Below the pieces are notes generated by a model, which saw only the letters and a program-made list of their open reading frames with translations, was not told where the DNA came from and ran no database searches. From CAZOYN01 sp964584135 (GTDB lineage Bacteria; Patescibacteriota; Saccharimonadia; Saccharimonadales; UBA4665), in assembly GCA_964584135.1 (NCBI GenBank), contig CAZOYN010000036.1, forward strand, positions 1 to 8,640: a stretch of 8,640 nucleotides of DNA, written 5' to 3'. Shown here piece after piece: positions 5,556 to 8,640 of this stretch. How positions within the stretch are numbered: the first letter of the stretch is position 1; each line of letters begins with the position of its first letter. The position numbers were made by a program, and so were the translations under genes.

Positions 5556-5819
5556 ATGGCTTTTAAGCTTGAATATAAAAGTAGTGTAAAAAAGGAGTTG
5601 CGCAAACTGTCTCGAGTAGATCGGAAAGTGATTGTTCATAAGATTGAGCTTCTCAAAAATGAACCTCAGCCTGAAGGTTCCGCAAAACTTAAAGGATCAC
5701 GTGACCTGTTTAGGATCCGGCACGGCGACTACCGTGTTATGTATCAAATTAAGAAAAATATACTTGTAATTATTATTGTCAGGATAGGACACCGGCGGGA
5801 AATTTATAAGAATCTGTAA
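5556..5819 (+). CDS. RelE/ParE-family toxin
   Basis: This 87-residue protein has the RelE/ParE fold: strand (AFKLEYKSSVKKEL), two helices (KKELRKLSRVDRKVIVHKIELLKN), then the beta sheet with KLKGSRDLFRIRHGDYRVMYQIKKN and VRIGHRREIYKNL. It keeps basic residues in the places used by RelE ribonucleases: R53 and R55 on the central strand, R60 in GDYRVMY, and H79-R80-R81 with Y84 at the end. RelE members cut mRNA in the ribosome while ParE members block gyrase; the basic and Tyr residues favour the mRNA-cutting type, but this is not certain. Length is normal and the ORF is intact. Start ATG 5556 is 2 bases after the antitoxin stop. A purine-rich AAAGAAGG inside the antitoxin end serves as ribosome site, so translation is coupled. 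Confidence 0.9.
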   Translation: MAFKLEYKSSVKKELRKLSRVDRKVIVHKIELLKNEPQPEGSAKLKGSRDLFRIRHGDYRVMYQIKKNILVIIIVRIGHRREIYKNL

Positions 5820-5833
5820 TTTTAGATTTGAAT

Positions 5834-5910
5834 TGGTGCGCGTGACAGGATTCGAACCTACGACCTTTGGCTCCGCAAGCCAACGCTCTATCCAGCTGAG
5901 CTACACGCGC
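5834..5910 (-). tRNA. tRNA-Arg (anticodon GCG)
   Basis: On the minus strand GCGCGTG (5910-5904) pairs with CACGCGC (5844-5838), followed by discriminator A (5837) and encoded CCA (5836-5834). The D arm is GCTC/GAGC, the T arm carries TTCGAAT, and the anticodon stem TTGGC/GCCAA encloses TTGCGGA. The anticodon is GCG (complement of 5874-5876), followed by G37. Most bacteria use an ACG anticodon edited to ICG for the CGU/CGC/CGA codons; GCG reads only CGC and CGU. The 3' end is 15 bases past the toxin stop, so the two genes converge. Confidence 0.96.
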
Positions 5911-5914
5911 TTAT

Positions 5915-5929
5915 CTCAAAAATTTTGAG
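5915..5929. repeat. Perfect short palindrome in the tRNA-Arg leader
   Basis: CTCAAAA and TTTTGAG (5915-5921 and 5923-5929) form a 7-bp inverted repeat around a single A. It lies 5 bases before the tRNA 5' end, between it and the -10 box. As RNA the centre cannot close fully, so an effective stem of about 5 bp is expected. It may only be leader removed by RNase P. Confidence 0.4.
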
Positions 5930-5940
5930 CAACAGGGGTA

Positions 5941-5946
5941 ATCTTA
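5941..5946 (-). promoter_or_regulatory. Extended -10 box for tRNA-Arg
   Basis: On the minus strand TGC followed by TAAGAT (-10 at 5946-5941) lies about 30 bases before the tRNA 5' end. The -35 region (TAGCCA at 5969-5964) is poor, which the TGn extension can compensate for. Confidence 0.5.
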
Positions 5947-6017
5947 GCACATTTCGCTGTTTCTGGCTAGGTTCTAGCATGCTTATATGGTTGCCAAGTT
6001 AGTAGTTACGAGCCGTC

Positions 6018-6080
6018 ACGCAAAAACCGGTATGCCAGCTACTGGAATAATGTATCTTTGCGTTTAGAAACTGACCGGTT
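6018..6080. repeat. Interlocked inverted repeats at the end of the membrane-protein gene
   Basis: Two perfect 7-bp inverted repeats cross: ACGCAAA (6018-6024) with TTTGCGT (6057-6063), and AACCGGT (6025-6031) with ACCGGTT (6074-6080). A small CCAG-CTA-CTGG hairpin (6035-6045) sits inside. The order gives an H-type pseudoknot topology if both stems form in RNA. It covers the last codons and the 3' flank of the 6039-6518 gene. Chance cannot be excluded. Confidence 0.35.
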
Positions 6081-6518
6081 GCCTTTTCTTCGTAGAGACC
6101 GCGAAAATGTCAGAAAGGGTAACACAAAATACATGAATAGCAAGCCAATAAAAGCCAACGACACAACTTCACTGAGCAGAATATTTCCTGCTTTCTGGTG
6201 GGTGATTAGGCCACCAAGCAGAATCCATAAAACCTGTACGAGCAATAATCCTAACAGGACTTTGCTAGTCCGCCGCCCACTGGTTGTCCTTGCTTTTTCG
6301 CGCTCTGACGGCGAAACATGCGTTGACAAGGCCTTCATTATTACTATGAATAGAAAGACACTGAAAAAAACCACAGCCTCTTGATGCTGCCCGAGAGTCA
6401 CCAACACAGCGAAGAACACAAGATAGATCAAACTGAAAACAACCATTGCTTGCCGGCGGCTCAGACGGTCTAAGCGGTTGTCTAGTCCTTGCTCAAGTTT
6501 AAATAAAAATCCTTTCAT
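6039..6518 (-). CDS. Four-TM membrane protein, PadR operon partner (hypothetical)
   Basis: This is a 159-residue integral membrane protein that I do not recognise. A charged amphipathic N-terminus (1-23, KLEQGLDNRLDRLSRRQ) is followed by membrane segments near 24-42, 46-63, 85-105 and 113-138. A basic cytoplasmic loop (64-84, SPSEREKARTTSGRRTSK) and a basic C-terminal tail (139-155) put both ends inside. Its ATG overlaps the stop of the padR-type gene (TAATG), and AAGGAG (6532-6527 on the minus strand) lies 8 bases upstream inside that gene, so the two are translationally coupled. In many bacteria PadR-type repressors control an adjacent membrane protein, often in envelope stress or drug response. 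That role is inferred from context only. Confidence 0.85.
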   Translation of the reverse strand: MKGFLFKLEQGLDNRLDRLSRRQAMVVFSLIYLVFFAVLVTLGQHQEAVVFFSVFLFIVIMKALSTHVSPSEREKARTTSGRRTSKVLLGLLLVQVLWILLGGLITHQKAGNILLSEVVSLAFIGLLFMYFVLPFLTFSRSLRRKGNRSVSKRKDTLFQ

Positions 6519-6883
6519 TATAGTAACTCCTTAACATATGGCTTAAAAAATACCGATGTAATATTACGCTCTACAAAAGCTGCCAAGATTCTCTGGCCTG
6601 TCTCTGTTAGGAAATAAACCTTCAAGTCTGGGCCGTTGGTGCCCGCTGCTTCCTTATAGTCAATCATTTCAACTTCTCGGTAACGGCGAAGGGCACGGTA
6701 CATACTTTTGTCATCGGCAGTTAATGCTCCATTGGTGGCGTGGCTTATAAAGTCCTTTATCGCAGCCATGTGCTGTGGCTTGTGCTTGAGGGCGAGCATA
6801 ATCCACATGGTTAGTTGCCCTTTCTTAAAGACAGCTTCCCAGCCTTCGAGTAATTGTCTTTCATAAACGTCCAACTGATTCAT
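6518..6883 (-). CDS. PadR-family transcriptional regulator
   Basis: This 121-residue winged-helix repressor is of the short PadR type. Helix 1 spans about 6-34 (QLLEGWEAVFKKGQLTMWIMLAL), where the GQLTMWIMLAL stretch is the family hallmark. HMAAIKDFI (38-46) follows, then the recognition helix DDKSMYRALRRYRE (57-70), and a wing of two strands (MIDYKEAAGTNGPDLKVYFLTETGQRIL, 73-100). PadR proteins bind as dimers to palindromic operators and usually repress themselves and a neighbouring gene until a ligand or stress releases them. The promoter here carries a 29-bp inverted repeat across the -10 box, fitting autoregulation. The gene overlaps the downstream membrane-protein gene. The ATG follows the -10 box by 11 bases, with a very short leader and no clear Shine-Dalgarno. 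Confidence 0.9.
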   Translation of the reverse strand: MNQLDVYERQLLEGWEAVFKKGQLTMWIMLALKHKPQHMAAIKDFISHATNGALTADDKSMYRALRRYREVEMIDYKEAAGTNGPDLKVYFLTETGQRILAAFVERNITSVFFKPYVKELL

Positions 6884-6885
6884 AC

Positions 6886-6914
6886 TATACCTTTAGTATA
6901 CTACCTAAGGTATA
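6886..6914. promoter_or_regulatory. Inverted-repeat operator over the padR-type promoter
   Basis: TATACCTT (6886-6893) and AAGGTATA (6907-6914) are perfect inverted arms separated by 13 bases. The inner palindrome AGTATACT (6895-6902) contains the -10 box, and ATACTA/TAGTAT (6882-6887 with 6894-6899) forms a second, shifted repeat reaching the start codon. A dimer bound here would cover the -10 and start site and block transcription. PadR is the obvious candidate ligand. Confidence 0.75.
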
Positions 6915-6924
6915 CAACTGTCAA
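6895..6924 (-). promoter_or_regulatory. Promoter of the padR-membrane protein operon
   Basis: A perfect -35 TTGACA (6924-6919) and a -10 TATACT (6900-6895) are separated by 18 bases on the minus strand. Eleven bases then lead to ATG 6883, giving a leader of about 4-5 bases. The promoter is nearly consensus, as expected for one held down by a repressor. Confidence 0.85.
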
Positions 6925-6936
6925 GTACCATTTGTT

Positions 6937-6964
6937 TTGCTAAATAACAGAGGTACGCTACACT
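6937..6964 (+). promoter_or_regulatory. Candidate promoter of tRNA-Ser(CGA)
   Basis: TTGCTA (6937-6942) and TACACT (6959-6964) are 16 bases apart, or CACTAT (6961-6966) with an 18-base spacer. The start site would fall about at the tRNA 5' end (6974). It is divergent from the padR-type promoter, whose -35 lies 12 bases away. Confidence 0.5.
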
Positions 6965-6973
6965 ATCCCTTAC

Positions 6974-7063
6974 GGAGAGGTGCAGGAGTGGTTGAACTGG
7001 CTTGTCTCGAAAACAAGTGAGCCGGCAACGGTTCCGAGGGTTCGAATCCCTCCCTCTCCGCCA
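6974..7063 (+). tRNA. tRNA-Ser (anticodon CGA)
   Basis: The acceptor stem GGAGAGG (6974-6980) pairs with CCTCTCC (7053-7059), followed by G7060 and encoded CCA at 7061-7063. The anticodon stem CTTGT/ACAAG encloses CTCGAAA, with anticodon CGA at 7008-7010, which reads UCG. A long variable arm (7018-7034) fits serine. The acceptor stem and the whole last 29 bases are identical to those of tRNA-Ser(GCU) at 10-102, in the same orientation. Confidence 0.97.
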
Positions 7064-7076
7064 CTACCAGAACACA

Positions 7077-8213
7077 TTATTGAATAAGTTTTGATCGGCG
7101 GGAGTTTGGCGATTGCGGGCTAGCCTGCGGCGTTGATGCATCTGTCGCAGCCGGTTCTGCGGGTTCAGGGTTGGTTGCTGGACCGATTGGCGGCACTTTT
7201 GGCTGGCGCTGACCGGTAACAAGCAGGAACATAATAATAAGTGCTGCTACAACCAGAAAAGCAATCCCAAACCAGAGGTCGAACTTGGTTAACGCAGTCT
7301 CGACTCGATGCGCAAAATCAGTCAGCGATTGCTGCAACTGGCCAACATTTGAAGTGTTAAAGACTTTCGTTTCTATTCTTTTAAGCACTTGGTCGGCCAC
7401 AAACTTAGCGGCAACCAGTATGATGCCAGCTTCAACGAGAACAACTGCAATCCGACGCAAGCCTTTGCGGCGCGGCAACAGGAAGAAAACCGCAAGAGCA
7501 GTTAGCAATGCCAGTGCCCCGAGTATAAGCGGTGTTTTGGTTGCCCAGCGGTAAGCTTTGGGCGCAAATGATAATTTCTGGTAGTACGGCTGGCTTTGCT
7601 CCTTACCTTTAGGGCTTAATGTATCAGCTGTGATAACTGGGTTACTCAAGAAGTCGCCACTATGAGCCAGCTGCTGAGTGACTAAGCTCCCCTCGGCCTC
7701 GGCAGTCAGATTTGCTGGCCGGCATGGGGCTGCCAACGGATCAACATTTTGTAGTTGTGCGAGCTGGGCTGGCGCACATATGGGCAATTTGCTAAAACGC
7801 ACCTGGACGTATTGGCCAACTTGGCTGGCAAAGCCTTGTTTCGCCTGGGTGAGGTCAATAATGAACTCAGGCTTGGCGGTCTTGCCTTGCAGCCAGGCGT
7901 AATTGCCATCGAGGAACTTGTTAACAGAGTCCTGTAACAATGCTGGGCTAAACGCATCAGCCGCCGCTTGTTGAACCGTCGCGTCACTGAGCGATACCGA
8001 ATTTGATTGGTCGCTACTGCCAATTGATTTTTGGGATTGCTGGATCACCTCGCTCACAAAGTGGTCGTAAACCTTGCTTTGGCTGAGCCAGGCCTTAACT
8101 TTATCGGGATGGGCGAAGGCAGTAGTAACTCCGCCAGCAAACACACCAGCCACCAATGCGAGCAACAAGATCAAAGATAACAGATATGCCAGCGTCTTTC
8201 GCACCCAAATCAT
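7077..8213 (-). CDS. Membrane protein with large outer domain (hypothetical)
   Basis: This 378-residue protein was not recognised. An uncleaved-looking N-terminal membrane segment (8-32) is followed by an outer domain of about 190 residues, mostly helical and rich in Gln, Ser and Ala, with only two cysteines there (C146, C164), a likely disulfide. Three membrane segments follow at about 228-246, 253-274 and 314-333, the first two separated by a basic turn (PRRKGLRR). The cytoplasmic C-terminus is a Pro/Ala/Thr-rich tail (337-372). I set the start at ATG 8213 (MIWVRKTLAYLL) because TACAAT ends 6 bases upstream and the protein then begins with a clean signal-anchor. An in-frame ATG at 8297 adds 28 polar residues and overlaps the upstream gene. 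The stop lies 13 bases from tRNA-Ser, and the genes converge. Confidence 0.85.
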   Translation of the reverse strand: MIWVRKTLAYLLSLILLLALVAGVFAGGVTTAFAHPDKVKAWLSQSKVYDHFVSEVIQQSQKSIGSSDQSNSVSLSDATVQQAAADAFSPALLQDSVNKFLDGNYAWLQGKTAKPEFIIDLTQAKQGFASQVGQYVQVRFSKLPICAPAQLAQLQNVDPLAAPCRPANLTAEAEGSLVTQQLAHSGDFLSNPVITADTLSPKGKEQSQPYYQKLSFAPKAYRWATKTPLILGALALLTALAVFFLLPRRKGLRRIAVVLVEAGIILVAAKFVADQVLKRIETKVFNTSNVGQLQQSLTDFAHRVETALTKFDLWFGIAFLVVAALIIMFLLVTGQRQPKVPPIGPATNPEPAEPAATDASTPQASPQSPNSRRSKLIQ

Positions 8214-8219
8214 TCCCCT

Positions 8220-8225
8220 ATTGTA
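8220..8225 (-). promoter_or_regulatory. -10 box of the 378-residue membrane protein gene
   Basis: TACAAT (8225-8220, minus strand) ends 6 bases before ATG 8213, the leaderless arrangement also seen at 127-140 and 5228-5241. No good -35 is found at 17-18 bases. The purines AGGGGA between box and ATG could act as a Shine-Dalgarno if transcription starts further upstream, in the preceding gene. Confidence 0.55.
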
Positions 8226-8253
8226 GAGTAAAGTTTGGCAAATCTTAAAAAGT

Positions 8254-8640
8254 TTATTCACGGTGGCTGATTTGCTTTTGGATTCGCCGCATAGCATAGG
8301 CTAGGATTAGCAATAACCACCATGCGACAGCTAATCGTTCTGGCCACACTAGCCAATGGCCAGCTTTTGGCTTTTGGGTCGCTGCGACAACTCGCCCAGT
8401 TGCGGTTGAGGATGTCTTAAAGGTAGCCAGGCTGGCCGCTTTGCTGCCTAAAACTTCCGGCTCAGACCCCGGACTGGCCGCGGCTCCGCTAAAGGTTGCC
8501 ACAATAGTTGCCGGCATGGATATGCTGGGACTACTCGGATTACTGGAACCCCTGCCGATGGAACCAGCTGCGGAGCCCGGTGTTGTCGGCAAGCCAATGA
8601 AGCCGTCGCAGGTATCGTCAATGCCGTCTTGGTCGGTATC
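8254..8640 (-). CDS. C-terminal part of a TSP3-like, membrane-anchored surface protein (partial)
   Basis: The reading frame is open to the right edge, so only the last 128 residues are seen. The first visible residues, DTDQDGIDDTCDGF, match the calcium-binding thrombospondin type 3 repeat pattern (Asp at alternate positions, then DGIDD), common in bacterial surface adhesins and stalk proteins. Then comes a stalk rich in Ser, Thr, Pro, Gly and Ala of about 65-70 residues, a single hydrophobic segment (LAVAWWLLLILAYA), and a basic tail (MRRIQKQISHRE). This is the layout of a surface protein held by a C-terminal membrane anchor. No clear LPxTG sortase signal precedes the hydrophobic segment. The stop is 41 bases before the next gene's ATG on the same strand. 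N-terminal domains lie outside the window. Confidence 0.8.
   Translation of the reverse strand, partial: DTDQDGIDDTCDGFIGLPTTPGSAAGSIGRGSSNPSSPSISMPATIVATFSGAAASPGSEPEVLGSKAASLATFKTSSTATGRVVAATQKPKAGHWLVWPERLAVAWWLLLILAYAMRRIQKQISHRE

Noticed and set aside
5815..5836. AATCT/AGATT hairpin between toxin and tRNA-Arg as a terminator
   Set aside because: It is only a 5-bp AT-rich stem, too weak for a confident terminator in either direction.
8214..8297. Upstream ATG 8297 for the 378-residue membrane protein
   Set aside because: It would overlap the upstream coding region and add a polar stretch before the signal-anchor. TACAAT directly before ATG 8213 supports the shorter form.
1..8640. Alternative genetic code (UGA as Gly, as in some candidate phyla)
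   Set aside because: All well-supported genes read through without in-frame UGA, and the EEP-fold gene ends at UGA at the expected length.
1..8640. CRISPR array, insertion sequence or prophage
   Set aside because: No regularly spaced repeats, transposase, integrase or phage structural gene was seen. The ATGCAT repeats are too short and irregular.

Overview
The window looks like chromosome of a small-genome bacterium of the Candidate Phyla Radiation, most likely a Saccharibacteria (TM7) relative. This is an inference from style: moderate GC, standard code, compact spacing, promoters whose -10 box sits almost on the start codon, many unnamed membrane proteins, and tRNA genes scattered singly with an encoded CCA. 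No rRNA or other taxonomic marker is present.

Left part (1-2166): tRNA-Ser(GCU) is followed by a two-TM protein with a soluble C-terminal domain. A 42-residue charged protein (minus strand, strong Shine-Dalgarno, own terminator) lies divergent from a YihY/BrkB-family membrane protein. The 237 bases after YihY hold a chain of hairpins ending in a terminator-like stem, a candidate small RNA or structured 3' UTR with C-rich single strands. A possible 38-residue ORF then runs into the 3' end of the next gene.

Middle (2120-5228, all minus strand): an NRAMP-family transporter with an altered metal site, an endonuclease/exonuclease/phosphatase (EEP) fold enzyme, and an unrecognised histidine-rich, possibly cupin-like protein. 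Each has a visible promoter. The last shares its upstream region, divergently, with a ribbon-helix-helix antitoxin / RelE-ParE toxin operon (5335-5819). Repeated ATGCAT elements there overlap both promoters.

Right part (5834-8640): tRNA-Arg(GCG) on the minus strand; a PadR-family repressor translationally coupled to a four-TM membrane protein, with a 29-bp inverted repeat over its -10 box; tRNA-Ser(CGA); an unnamed 378-residue membrane protein with a large outer domain; and the C-terminal part of a surface protein with a thrombospondin type 3-like calcium motif, a Ser/Pro-rich stalk and a C-terminal membrane anchor, running off the right edge.

The genes do not form one pathway. They are mostly single transcription units for envelope and transport functions, with two self-regulated modules (toxin-antitoxin and PadR-membrane protein) sitting beside tRNA genes. 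I saw no CRISPR array, transposase or recombinase.
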